Notes under the pieces: generated by a model | Seen by the model: only the letters and a program-made list of their open reading frames with translations | Databases searched by the model: none | What the model was told of the DNA's origin: nothing | From: Melieria omissa | Taxonomy: Eukaryota > Arthropoda > Insecta > Diptera > Ulidiidae | Assembly (NCBI GenBank): GCA_963971225.1 | Contig: OZ020267.1 | Coordinates: forward strand, 120,583,891-120,647,890 | DNA length: 64,000 nucleotides | Direction: 5' to 3' | Part shown: positions 12,491 through 23,012 of the stretch, in pieces | How positions within the stretch are numbered: position 1 is the stretch's first letter | Layout of the letters: the number at the start of each line of letters is the position of its first letter | Translations under genes and position numbers: made by a program

Positions 12491-12594
12491 ACCATCATAT
12501 TAATTTAATTAAACTCTGCTTACACACTGAGTTATTGTACTTGGGTTATAATGGCTTTATGTTATTTTTTATTATCTGAAAACCCGTGTTATCG

Positions 12595-12730
12595 CCGGCT
12601 TTCATAGCTCAGCTGGTTAAGCCCCTGCCAACACCAAAACCCAAAATTAAATTACCAAGGTCTCCTACGTTTTATACGGTACGTCTTGCCGTTCAGAATC
12701 GGCATAAAACTGCAAATCCTCTCAATCCAT
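12595..12730 (+). repeat. Possible tRNA-derived SINE remnant
   Basis: TAGCTCAGCTGG at 12605-12616 fits the pol III A-box consensus (TRGYNNARNNGG) and stands in a tRNA-like context (CATAGCTCAGCTGGTTAAGC). About 75 bp on, TTGCCGTTCAGAATCGG then CATAAAACTGCA resembles a stretch I remember from tephritid SINE-like repeats. A proper B box at normal tRNA spacing is missing, and the sequence cannot fold as a complete tRNA, so this is not a tRNA gene. Confidence 0.4.
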
Positions 12731-13149
12731 TTAAAAATTTGCATGCACATTTTTTTAATACAAGATTTTTGAACTTTTTTCTTGAAGGCGTTTACCCTTT
12801 GAACAAAAAAGAACATGTCTTTGTTTGTGTCCCCATAACTATTTGTTAAAATATGTCCTTGGAAAAATTTTAACAGATTCCTGGAAAGCGGCTTTGCAAA
12901 CCATTCACTACTGCTACACAATGCCATGTGCCTAAATTCCAGGAAAGCAAACACTCAAGTTCTTCCGTCGATCTTGGGGTCGATATTTAAGTGCAAACCG
13001 CTGTTACATATTTTACCTACTCCAAACAATTTACTAAGCGGGTGCATCTAAGTTTCAATGTAAGATCCGGAGCCGATGGCAAACATTTTCGTTCTACCTT
13101 AGGAGCGACGCACACTTAGTTTCTGGTCATCTGCCGCGATACATTCGCA

Positions 13150-13845
13150 ATGGAAGAAAACAACGTAACCATTCAAGAAATCAGGAACCAGAATGGACAA
13201 CAGAGAAACAGCAGCGACTGCGGTCGACATGAAGTGATCTTTAGGTGTCCATCCAAGCGTTGGAATCTGGACGAGTGTATACGCCGCATTTACATTGTGA
13301 ACGGCAACTGGGGTGAGCTGCCAACGGACACAAATCGTACAGAGCACAACAAATACCGAATTACGCAGTCTCTCAACAGGCTAGTGCGCCAATGCAATCC
13401 ATCTCTTTCTGCCTCGGGCACTGCAGTTGAACGTGTAAAACGGCGGTTATTTAGGGAGCCAAAGCTGATGCCGCGAAAATCCAAGAACCCCCGAAAGTCA
13501 ACTCTTAAAAACACGGCAGGCTTCTTTTTCCAAGTGAGTCGGTTCGGTGTCGTAAGGGAAGTACGCCGAGGCTACTTGAGTGAAGGTCGAAAAATTGTAC
13601 AGCGCCAAATAGCCTTAGACCGAAAACGCAAAAGAAAAGTATACAAGTGGCTGCAAAACCACTCTGCGAATGCTGGCGAAGCGTCTTACTCCGAGACGTC
13701 CAACTACCAGCAGGATGAGAAGATGTACAGGCACTACGTCAACATATTCCACAGCATGCAGGATGAAATCTTGCGTTCAACTTATTATATGGACTACTCA
13801 CTGTTAAATCTGTTGTATGCAAATAATTATATTTATTATCAATAA
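13150..13845 (+). CDS. Unrecognised basic protein, 231 aa, intronless
   Basis: A single uninterrupted frame runs from ATG 13150 to TAA 13843-13845. An AATAAA overlaps the stop (13841-13846), which would place the mRNA end just downstream. The protein is rich in Lys and Arg in its middle third (for example PRKSKNPRKS at about 118-127 and DRKRKRKVYKW at about 158-168) and ends in a Tyr/Asn/Leu-rich tail. I see no signal peptide, membrane span or known domain. The gene is convergent with Gnpda1, whose stop lies 185 bp away. Length, a tidy stop and the poly(A) signal argue for a real gene, but I cannot name it; a young or fast-evolving fly gene is one possibility. Confidence 0.5.
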   Translation: MEENNVTIQEIRNQNGQQRNSSDCGRHEVIFRCPSKRWNLDECIRRIYIVNGNWGELPTDTNRTEHNKYRITQSLNRLVRQCNPSLSASGTAVERVKRRLFREPKLMPRKSKNPRKSTLKNTAGFFFQVSRFGVVREVRRGYLSEGRKIVQRQIALDRKRKRKVYKWLQNHSANAGEASYSETSNYQQDEKMYRHYVNIFHSMQDEILRSTYYMDYSLLNLLYANNYIYYQ

Positions 13846-14030
13846 AATGTTGTGATACGTATGTATTGGAAACAAATGCATTGGAAAACTTTTACTTCTA
13901 TTGAATGCAACTAATAAATTTTAACTTAGAAACCATTTAAAATATAAACTGGATACTCTGCATAAAGGGAAATCAAAATCTACCAACAAAGTCCAGTGAG
14001 CTTTATAATTTTGCTTCAGTCGTTTCGACG

Positions 14031-15848
14031 TTAGACACCTTCAACCATTTTTCCATGCAACTCCATCAGACCCTGTGAAGTAGAAGAAGCAATATTATTA
14101 AATTCGATCTAACTTGCCTTCAGATCAATTTAATCAACTTTATTCAATTAAGGACGTTCAGTTGAATCAACCTTCGCGAACAGTAAAACATTAACATAAT
14201 GAGTTTGAATTTTATCGGCTGAAATAAAATCAGATTTCCAAAATAACACACAACACAATATTTGTTGACGTAATTTACGTCCTTCTATGCTATCGTTCTA
14301 AAGCCAACAGGATCGCGAACTTACACTGTTCATTACGTATGTTCGCACCACCTTTCAAGAGCTATTTTGCAATTAACAGAAATTAATACATACATAGAAC
14401 CATGATGCCATGATGGACCGAGTCTTCAAATCGACGTTGACTCTTCCTCGATTAGTTTCTCGTGCACATCTCTGAGTATGCCCTGAATTGTGAAAACACG
14501 GAATACAGCGCAAACCAACAATTTAGTCTCACTAATCTCGATTGCAATGCACACAACTGGTCAAAGTCGGATTGCATTACCACCGAAGTCTACATATTAG
14601 TACGTACGGTATTTCACGTGCACCACCTCCGCAGTTACTGGCACTACTAATATTTACATTCTCATTTCAGATATGTATGTATTTACAAGAGAAAGGAACT
14701 CGCACGATAGCTAAACATTTTCGTAAGTGCCATTGCCCATCACCGAAACATCTTCCGCCGATAAATTTGCCGTCACCAAGCATTCGCTAACGCATTCACC
14801 TCACATTCACAGTCCGAGTCTTCAACACTCGCAATAAATGCGACTGACTCTTCCTACAGCCACACACAAATATGCTCACATCGATTATAAAGCGATTTTG
14901 AAGCTTTCAAGTCTACAAGTATTTGCCGCGAAAACAACATACCTTGAAGTACTTCACGGTTTTGACACGCAACTCGAGCGTCGCATCCTCGTCACAAACC
15001 ATCAGCGTGTTGGGATGCTGCTGGAAGGCACTCACAGTCCACATGTGATTCACACCCTCCTCTATCGCTTTGTATAGAGCGAACGCTTTGTGGGCGCCGG
15101 TTATAAGTATCATCACCTCTTTGGCGTCCATCACGGTGCCCACACCGACAGTGAGCGCCTGCTTAGGGACCTTGCTCATGTCGTTATTGAAGAAACGGGC
15201 ATTCGCCTCCAGCGTATCCTGCGCCAGTGTCTTGACGCGCGTACGGGACACCAACGAACTGCCCGGCTCGTTGAAGGCAATGTGCCCGTCGGGGCCAATG
15301 CCGCCGATAAATAGCTCGATGCCGCCCGCCTCCTTGATTTTGTCTTCGAACTGTTGGCATTCCGCGAACAGGTCTTTAGCGTTGCCATCAAGTATGTGGA
15401 CGTTTTTCGGCTCGATGTTGATATGCTTAAAAAAATGATTCCACATGAAGTAGTGATAGCTTTCTGGATGGTCACGTTCGATTCCTGGCAATTACAACGT
15501 TCGATGTCTTCAATTATCATTCTTTGGATTCTTTTTGGATCTTTATTTACAGTACCCACCCACATACTCATCCATATTGAATGTTTTCACGAACTCGAAT
15601 GACAATTTTCCCTCTTTGTGGAACTCGATTAATTTCTGGTACATATCCAATGGTGTGCTGCCTGTCGGTAAGCCCAGCACAAAGTATCTGCGTTGGCATA
15701 TGTCATTTCGTTTCAAGAACTCGATATAAGCTCGAACATTCGAAGCTCACCTATTCGGGCCTGGCTTGAAACTGTTGATCCGCTTCATCACATACTTGGC
15801 AGCCCAGACTCCAACGGAGCTTTTCGTATCCAAAATAACTAATTTCAT
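14031..15848 (-). CDS. Gnpda1: Glucosamine-6-phosphate isomerase/deaminase (Oscillin)
   Basis: This cytosolic enzyme converts glucosamine-6-phosphate to fructose-6-phosphate and ammonia in amino-sugar breakdown. I read four exons: 15848-15751, 15687-15560, 15484-14943 and 14072-14031, all with GT-AG borders and matching phases, giving 269 residues. The protein begins [20 protein letters not shown]. The substrate loop [10 protein letters not shown] lies at 37-46. The catalytic residues fall at D72 (FNMDEY), D141, H143 and E148 ([11 protein letters not shown]), which is the numbering of bacterial NagB. The last exon adds 13 residues starting GLMELHGKM, and the intron before it is about 870 bp. 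Vertebrate GNPDA1 is about 289 aa, with a longer tail. Lamin lies upstream on the same strand, as in Drosophila. An alternative 3' exon is possible but was not seen. Confidence 0.93.
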
Positions 15849-15887
15849 TTTAGTTTACTGCAAATGCAAGGGGTACGTTAGTAATGA

Positions 15888-17850
15888 GTTTTAAATTAAC
15901 ATTTTTTTATTGTTAGTAGTGGTTACAAGTAATTGCAATTTTTCACTTCAGTTAGTCCAAATATAAGTCTGGAATATATACGAATAGAACTTATGGAAAC
16001 ATTTAGTGTGGGATATTGAATTTTGAAAATTTTAACGCTTCATTTATTAACTTAGTTACCCTTAACCCTTAGTTTTACACTCAAGGTGATATAAAGTTTT
16101 AATACGGCGTATTGAGCGGCACCAGGGCTTATTCACTCTGATACCGTACTTGTAGCACGCATTACAATGTTGTTTTATATTTGTGATAAGAATTACCAAA
16201 GGGCCAAAACTAGAAAACGTGGTAATAGTACTGAGTCGGTGTTCCTGTGTACCATATATGCATATATGGATGTTTTTGGCATATATGGTACACAGGATGT
16301 AAACTTACTGCATGAAAAAAGTCGTTTATGAATAGTACAATACCATACAACCTAAAGGCACACAATTACGCATTCCAGAGTGGGGTAGCTGTAGGAAAGA
16401 GATCTTGTTCTCAATTATGTCGCACTCCTCCATAAATGGCACCGTGTGCGGCTTATACTGTCTTTACTGTAAGAAACTCGGTCAGATACTCGGCCCCATC
16501 AAGCGCAAACGCCGAGAGAGCGGTGAGCGTGTTCACGATTTATCAAACTATGGCGTTAATCCGCTGTGGATTCGATTGCAAGTGACTTTGTGTGCAGGTT
16601 TTGCCTTTAATGGAGGGAACGCTTTATTGCTGCAGCACCGGCAATAATTAATCGCTGCGTACATGGAAAATTTGAGACATCGAAATTCGCTATCACCTTC
16701 CAGCCTCTTTCCGACAGTGTTTCGTTCCGTGGCTGCTGCTAATGACACTGTAATGCTTACCTCTAAGGTGTGGGTGGAATATTCGTCAACTTCTACCAGA
16801 TACTTCGAGTCTTCCTGAGAATCCTGAATTAGGTTTGTTGGTTGTTGTTAGGTTTTTATTAATTTGATGTATACAAATGCAATATCGCCGCTCGTTCAAC
16901 TACAGCCCCTCAACTACTTCAAAACAAATCAAATTAAAAATAATAAACGAATTATAACAAAAAATTTTCGATGTCAGCGCACACTACAAACACTTGCGCT
17001 CTGAACGGATACAAAAAGTGTTCTGAAGCCGCATTGACTTGATAGCGGTCGCGATTGTGGCGAAGCCCACAACGAAATCGCCAAACTCAGTGCAGCTCTT
17101 TGGTCTCTCGCCCCAGCAAAAACTTCTGTTTCCTCGAATGTCTAAAGTAATCGAAAAACTCTTCTCGACTTCTAGGAAATGAATTAAGTAATGTAAGGTA
17201 AGAATTAATACATTTAATCTCTGCAGTATTGGGTAAACAATTAAAAAATACATAACCACCTTTTTCATTTATTTGTTGTAAATTAAAATCCATTTAGTTC
17301 TTAGCAAAAATACAAATTTGATAAGCATTACAAATATTCATTAAAAAGGAATGTTAATTTAGTGTAAGTGCATTCATTTTTATAATACTTTTCCAGTAAA
17401 AACTTACAGAAGAACGTAAGAAAGTATTTGAGAGAAATGGTCTCACAAATAGAAGGGTAGAGAAAAAAGTAAATTAACAGAAAACCAGTACCATTAAAAA
17501 ACCAGTAATCATTAAGTAAGCAACAATTGAGAGCTAACTTGTCTGAAAATGATACAATTGTGAAAATAGAAGCATCACAACTGTATGTTGATTTATCTTC
17601 TCAATTGTTATATTAGAAAATCATATTTTATATTAGAAAATTGCAACGAAATATCTAAACACAAAAAATTGTTTTTTATGTGACAATTTTCAGCTGATTC
17701 TTTTTTATGAGCTGAAAGTTCTTGCAAATAACAGTTTTACCAGCAGCAACTCGCAGCTGTTTTTTTTTCTCTCTGACGTTTTCAGGCTCTCCTTTTTGAT
17801 CTCTCTTGCATGTTTTTGAGTTCGTGAACGCTTTGCCAGTAAAAATGTAC
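15888..17850. other. Region between Gnpda1 and a MITE; no gene
   Basis: This is the 5' flank of Gnpda1 (promoter not delimited). It contains a perfect inverted repeat at 16244-16296, listed separately. Small frames at 16405-16647 and 16984-17293 show no known domain and no splice pattern. Confidence 0.35.
16244..16296. repeat. Perfect 18-bp inverted repeat (hairpin)
   Basis: CCTGTGTACCATATATGC at 16244-16261 is matched exactly by its reverse complement at 16279-16296, with a 17-bp loop. It lies about 400 bp upstream of the Gnpda1 start codon. No target duplication is seen, so it may be a cruciform-forming sequence or the remains of a tiny element rather than a complete MITE. Confidence 0.7.
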
Positions 17851-17852
17851 AA

Positions 17853-18149
17853 ACCATAGTATAATAATAAAGTAGTCTATTCAAAGACAGTACCCCTATA
17901 GTACCTCTATTTCGATTGACAAATATTGTCAAAGAAGTCATCAGCAGAGTAAACAAAGTTGTATTAAAATATACCTAAGCATTTTCCTTTTGCTTTTAGT
18001 ACGATTTTATTTGAATGAAGTTGCGTCTGTGGTTGATCATTTTTTGAACTGACAAATTTCAGACATCAAAATTGAATTGAATTTCAAAAAAGTTTGTTTT
18101 CTTTGAGCGGGAGAGTTTTGATTAGACTACTTTATTATTATACTATGGT
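17853..18149. mobile_element. 297-bp MITE with 27-bp perfect inverted ends
   Basis: The left arm (17853-17879, starting ACCATAGTATAA) and the right arm (18123-18149) are exact reverse complements. The four bases ACAA flank both sides (17849-17852 and 18150-18153), consistent with a 4-bp target duplication. There is no coding sequence. The superfamily is unclear. The short interior and near-perfect arms suggest a fairly recent insertion. Confidence 0.75.
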
Positions 18150-18722
18150 ACAAACTACTTCTCTGATATTAAACACATCGAATTTCGATTTTTTTATTTT
18201 TTATTAATAACTGTCTGCTTTACAAATGTATAATGCCAAAAATGAAGCAATTGTATTTATCGATTATATAAATAAAACTTGAAGGCTTGTTGGGATTTTC
18301 CTGGCTATTTTCATGTTGCCTGTTAGGTTATAAATAAATAATAAAACTAAATAATACAATCATTGTATAATACTTACCATATAATACTACATTCAATTTC
18401 TTGAACTTTTGCCTCTTGCCCCTTTTTATGTTGTTATCCATCAAAGCCGTAATCGAGCATTGGATTTGTAGAAAAAGTAATGCATAAACTGATGAAATAA
18501 CCGATTAATTAAGCTGTTGGCCGTTACGATCATAAGGGACTACCAACTTTTTTGCTGGGTCTCCTTCGCGAACACGCAAACATTCATACATTCACACAAA
18601 ACCAGAGAGTCTATCGGTTGGGCAGTTAAAGGGAACTGCTTTAATACGCATTCGAATAATTTGTCTGCCCATTGCAACCAAATAATTTTTCTGCCTGTCT
18701 TTTTAAAAGATAAGATTCTAGA

Positions 18723-18742
18723 TAGGCAACTTCAGTTGCCTA
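18723..18742. repeat. Short perfect hairpin
   Basis: A 9-bp stem (TAGGCAACT and its complement) closes a 2-base loop. It is isolated, with no adjacent gene end that would make it a plausible terminator. Confidence 0.5.
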
Positions 18743-18873
18743 GTAATCAATGCACTCCAAATTGTAATATGCACACATTGTTTGTGTTGTAGGAGACCAG
18801 TTTCGGCGAGTTAAGATGACCCCATTTGCAAAACCAATATATGAACAAAAACGAAGAACAAACTGAATGTGAT

Positions 18874-19489
18874 CACAGTGTATTAAACCAAGTGAAACCT
18901 ATGTTTGACGTAAGCTTTGACAATTTGAAAATAAACAATTCATACAATTGCTTGGTTTAACCCGTGTGTGCACCTTGGAAAATTTAAGTATCATTTCTAA
19001 TTATGTATATGTAATAGTAAAGTGGCAGCTTGAGGTTCATCCGGAGACCTACAAAAATAATTTTAATTGTATTCATTTTATACATTCAAGTGTGTTTAAT
19101 TTGTTTATACTCGTTAGTATAAGGAGCAGTTAAAAGTTTGCCATCGATATTTGTTATTTCATTGGAGTCGAAGTGAAAGGCACACTCCCTCGACGTCGCA
19201 TTCAGTGGCACCTTGCACGCTTTCGCCCACTCTCTTTCGCCACTCATCTTTTGGGACCAGGAACATACACACCTCACGCGTGGTCCGGCACAGGCAACAA
19301 GTGTTCGGCATATAGTTTTTTATGATTTAATTTTTAAAATTTAGATTTTCAATTTTACTGCGATTTTAAATTTGTGAAATGTGATTTTTTTTATTGATAG
19401 GGTTAAGGTAATGACAAGACACTTGTCAAATAAGCGTTACGGAGAGTAAACATGCCAAATATTGATTCCACTTGGTTTAATACACTTCG
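18874..19489 (-). mobile_element. P-element-type (THAP) transposon relic with 8-bp duplication
   Basis: The inverted ends share AGTGTATTAAACCAAGTG, and the insertion is bounded by a perfect 8-bp duplication, AATGTGAT (18866-18873 and 19490-19497). On the minus strand, from the ATG at 19311, MPNTCCLCRTTR leads into a broken THAP-like zinc finger. A second frame continues with WAKACKVPLN and RECAFHF, the second half of a C2CH THAP finger, down to about 19090. A THAP domain plus 8-bp duplications is what the P superfamily has. Only the N-terminal part of the transposase survives. Confidence 0.7.
19086..19311 (-). pseudogene. Frameshifted THAP zinc-finger fragment
   Basis: The first frame gives Cys-rich MPNTCCLCRTTR followed by MFLVPKDEWRKR. 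The overlapping second frame gives REWAKACKVPLNATSRECAF, then HF and a tail with AP (LLTAPYTNEY). Together they follow the THAP plan (C..C, W, C..H, then AP motif), so one frameshift lies within the domain near 19215-19250. The ATG at 19311 fits the usual very N-terminal position of THAP domains. It is not functional as it stands. Confidence 0.6.
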
Positions 19490-19714
19490 AATGTGATTTG
19501 ATGGCACTTCTTCTACCTCTCGTAGGTCAATGAACTCGACGCTATAAATGTTACTGATTACCGTCATCATATCGTTTGGCATTAAGGCAATCGTTTACAA
19601 TGTTTCTCTTTCGTCCGCTTTCGAAACTCGTACTCGTACGCGTAACCGTATGTAACTGTGTGTGTTGAAGAGAAGGCGTCAAAACAAAACTGCCATCTCT
19701 AGTGTGCTTTCTAA

Positions 19715-20099
19715 CAGTCAAACCTAAATTGGAGCGTTTAGCGTTACGTTTTCTGACGCAACGCTCTCGCTCAGTGCTCAGTGCGTCAAAATCATGAAAT
19801 GAAAACAAATCTAAAAAAAGTATCTGTTTAGTTGCCAAAAAACCAACAAACTATTATTATTTTGCAAAACTTAGCTCTTATTTGAATAAATTCCTCACAA
19901 TTTAAATCAAATCAAATATAAATCACAGGCGTTTTTGTTTCTCGCAGCCAACTTCAACTGCTAACGCGCTGTCAAAATTGGAAATTCGAATAGCGCAGCG
20001 TTAGAGCGTTTCAATTGCGGTTTGCCCCATACAATTTGTATGGGCATGAAGCAATTTTGACAGTTGCTTGCCGCTGACGCTCCAATTTAGGTTTGGCTG
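19715..20099. mobile_element. 385-bp MITE with TAA duplication (Harbinger-like)
   Basis: The ends are CAGTCAAACCTAAATTGGAG on the left and, read inward from the right, CAGCCAAACCTAAATTGGAG. Both are flanked by TAA (19712-19714 and 20100-20102). A 3-bp TWA duplication is typical of PIF/Harbinger elements. There is no transposase. Just inside, a second inverted pair surrounds 19985-20075 (AATTGG...GAAGCAATTTTGACAG), adding to the foldback potential. Confidence 0.65.
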
Positions 20100-20541
20100 T
20101 AAGCAAAGAGTACAAAAGCAATGTTGTTATCGAATGTGTCGCAGATGGTAACGCCTGTTCGTAGACGCCATCCCTACACAGATGTCAATAATCCACTCCC
20201 ATAATCTATTCTGTACCATTCTGCAGTGCTGCTTTCATTCGTCTTACTCTTTGCAAACAACTCTTTGCAACTAACATTAGAACAATGAGCAACAAAATTT
20301 ATTACTTTTAAACAAAAATCTATATAGTTATTAGTTTTTTCTTTCTTGTAATACTATGCACAGATTTCGATTTAAGCTGCTAATTATAGGTATATACTGC
20401 AGTTGGTTCAGTTGTTACTTGTTACTAACACCGTAATTATAAGCTCCATTGCTTATGGTGTTAGAATTTATTATTATTAAATAAACAAATAAACGTGGAC
20501 CTGCTGTTGCGGTTTAAAAATGTGGGCGTAATCAGCTTATA

Positions 20542-20879
20542 CACTAGTCAGAACAAGTTTGCATACTGCTCCTTGTATAGTTTTGTCATAGGAAAAATAA
20601 ATCACTTATTATTCACTATATTAGTTATTTTTCAAAAACAAAATATTTTTTATTTTTTCCATAAACTTAGTTCTTTTATTCCATTAAGATATCAATATAA
20701 AAAACTTGACCAAATTGTAAAGGAAGGGCATAATGCATCTAAATCACAGCAAAAAGTGCAATTAAAGCATATATGAATAATGTTGATAAGTTTTTGTAAA
20801 CAGAAAACCAAATTTTGCGGCCAAAGTTCATCATAACATAATTTTGACTTGCCTATACGCAAACTTTTTCTAACTAGTG
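20542..20879. mobile_element. 338-bp deletion derivative of the Tc1-type element at 56272-58703
   Basis: The left end CACTAGTCAGAACAAGTTTG and its inverse at the right end lie between TA duplications (20540-20541, 20880-20881). Its right arm, read backwards, matches the left arm of the 2.4-kb element at 56272, and its left arm matches the right arm of that element. This small copy is therefore the two ends of that family, in inverted orientation, with the transposase removed. Confidence 0.8.
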
Positions 20880-23012
20880 TATGTTCATGTATATGGTGTA
20901 GGCGATTATGGCATTATCAACATCCGTCTCTAGTATCGATAGTACCTATTTGAATGATGTGCATATATACGTCCGCTTTGGGAAGGTATCCAAATTAAAT
21001 ACTGTATTACCTCCAGAACAATGACATATACATTTTAGAGTAGAGCTTAGCCTTGCAAATCCATTTCCTAGACTTTAAATACCAAAACCTGTTCATTTCA
21101 CAGGAACCCTTTGAAGTCCGTTCAGATTTGAAACGACTGTTTTCCTCAGTTTATGTAATATAATAGTAAATACTAGTGTCCGACCAAAGGTGGATTTTTT
21201 GGCCGAACTCGAATATTCGGCATAACTAAAATATTAGGCCGAAGGCGAATACTAATAAAAATTCTTTTATTCGGTCCGAAACGAGTGAATACAATCCATC
21301 AGGACAATTGCAAAGCAATTATAAGCCGTATAAAACCAAATACTGATCACCTTTCTCCCGCCTTAGCCCTACTAATTACTAAAATCACTGCCATACAAAA
21401 TTTAAATTTAATCATTTATCGCTCACAGCTCAACGTTCTGAACGTAGCTACACACGAGTACATACACACATACATACAGGTTTATATACGTCAAACAAGT
21501 GTAGTCGCACATAATCAAATCGTATCAAATTCCAAAGATATACCCTCAAACCACCACCACCTAGTGAAAGCTATCTAGTCGCGAAATCACAAAAGATATC
21601 TTTATTACACTCACGCGTGTATTGTTTCAAATTGAAAATCTTTATTGAAAACTTTGACGAACACAAATAGAAATACATTTGTAATAAAGTAATAATAATT
21701 GCAAACACATATCCGCAGTTGTTTTGATGACCACAGGGTCGAATGTTTTACCAATTAAAAATTATAATGAAACTAAGGTTATTTATGTAGGTTATATTAA
21801 ATTTAATAGTTCATACTCGTATGTGTAAGTGAACATCATTTTTTATTTTAAATAAAATTTCTGCTTTTCAAAAATTAAATGGCATGGATAGTTTTCCAGG
21901 AAAATTAACTGGTTTCTTTCGATTTGAGACGACGAAGAAAACTTGGGAAAACGTTCGCCTTATTTTAACCCTACACTCACGAAACGTAAAAGCAAATTGA
22001 GCACTAGTCTATCCTGGCCAAGACCAAGGCGAATACCTTCTTATATTCCTCGAATTCTCTTTCGCATTATCATCGTCATCATTATCATTACCACCAAACT
22101 GTTTGTGATTTAATGTTTTTTCCCTGAACCAAATAAATGACGGTCAACGTGTGTCGAATTTTATATAATTTGTCAATGCCACGCAAACTAGACAGGATTC
22201 TGCTTTATGCTTACGTTGTCTCTGGGAAAATGTAAGCCAGTCGATCGACACACGCTGAGCTCTATTTTATTTTCATTTCATTGTACGCTACCAAAGAATC
22301 TGTGTTCTAATTTTTGTCGAGCCTAAAATCGCTTGTCAATAAAAAAAATATGTTTACACTTAATTCTTTGTACTGAGGAAGCGATTTGTTTTCTTACGTA
22401 AACAATAAGTTACTAAGAGTCTCTCGGTTATAGTCTAGGTTGTTGTGGCGTTACAATTTTATTTGTACCTCAGATGTCATAACTCTTATCAAGACCAAAA
22501 TGAAAACTTTTACACCTAATGACCAGGGAAATGTTTAAGAGTGGTGCTACTTGAATCGGTTGTGCGGCTCTCCAACACAAAAAGTGGCCGTCCTCGCCCG
22601 CATAACCTTAACTTCGAAAAGGCAAGGACTAGTTTGCAACAGTTTTTCAGGCTTTCACTTTAATATGACCTGGGCTTCGATAGCTTTAAATTTGATTACT
22701 GTAAATTTTAGCCTTTTTTGTTTGATTTGGTTCTGGTCAAGTAGTCGTTTTCGAAAATATTAAATTTTAATTTCCTTATTGGGCAAATATTAAATAAGGT
22801 AAAACTAAACAAGAGAACAAATATAGCAAAACTTATAAGTAATTTGTATATATGGGAAGAAATTCGGGGGTGGGTGACGTGTGGCGGACAGATTTTTGTC
22901 GGGGACATTACTCAAACATATTTAGTGTACGTAAGTTACTTTTAAAAAATATTCAAATGAATTTAAATTTTAGCATTTGTAGTAATGTCACGTTCTTGCG
23001 TCATTCGGGAAT
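20880..23012. other. Spacer downstream of the lamin gene
   Basis: No gene was recognised. At about 21177-21285 a sequence starting TAGTGTCCGACCAAAGGTGG and containing several GGCCGAA repeats resembles one end of a hAT-type element, but no partner end or duplication was found. The stretch up to 23012 is expected to hold the 3' untranslated region of Lam on the minus strand; a clear poly(A) signal was not identified. Confidence 0.35.

Noticed and set aside
12595..12680. tRNA gene suggested by TAGCTCAGCTGGTTA
   Set aside because: Only the D-arm/A-box part is tRNA-like. No anticodon arm, acceptor stem or correctly spaced B box follows, so it is better read as a SINE remnant.
15070..15438. Plus-strand frame of 122 codons opposite Gnpda1
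   Set aside because: It lies wholly within the main Gnpda1 exon on the other strand and has no recognisable content.
21177..21290. hAT element end with GGCCGAA repeats
   Set aside because: No opposite end or 8-bp duplication could be found, so it was noted only within the spacer entry.
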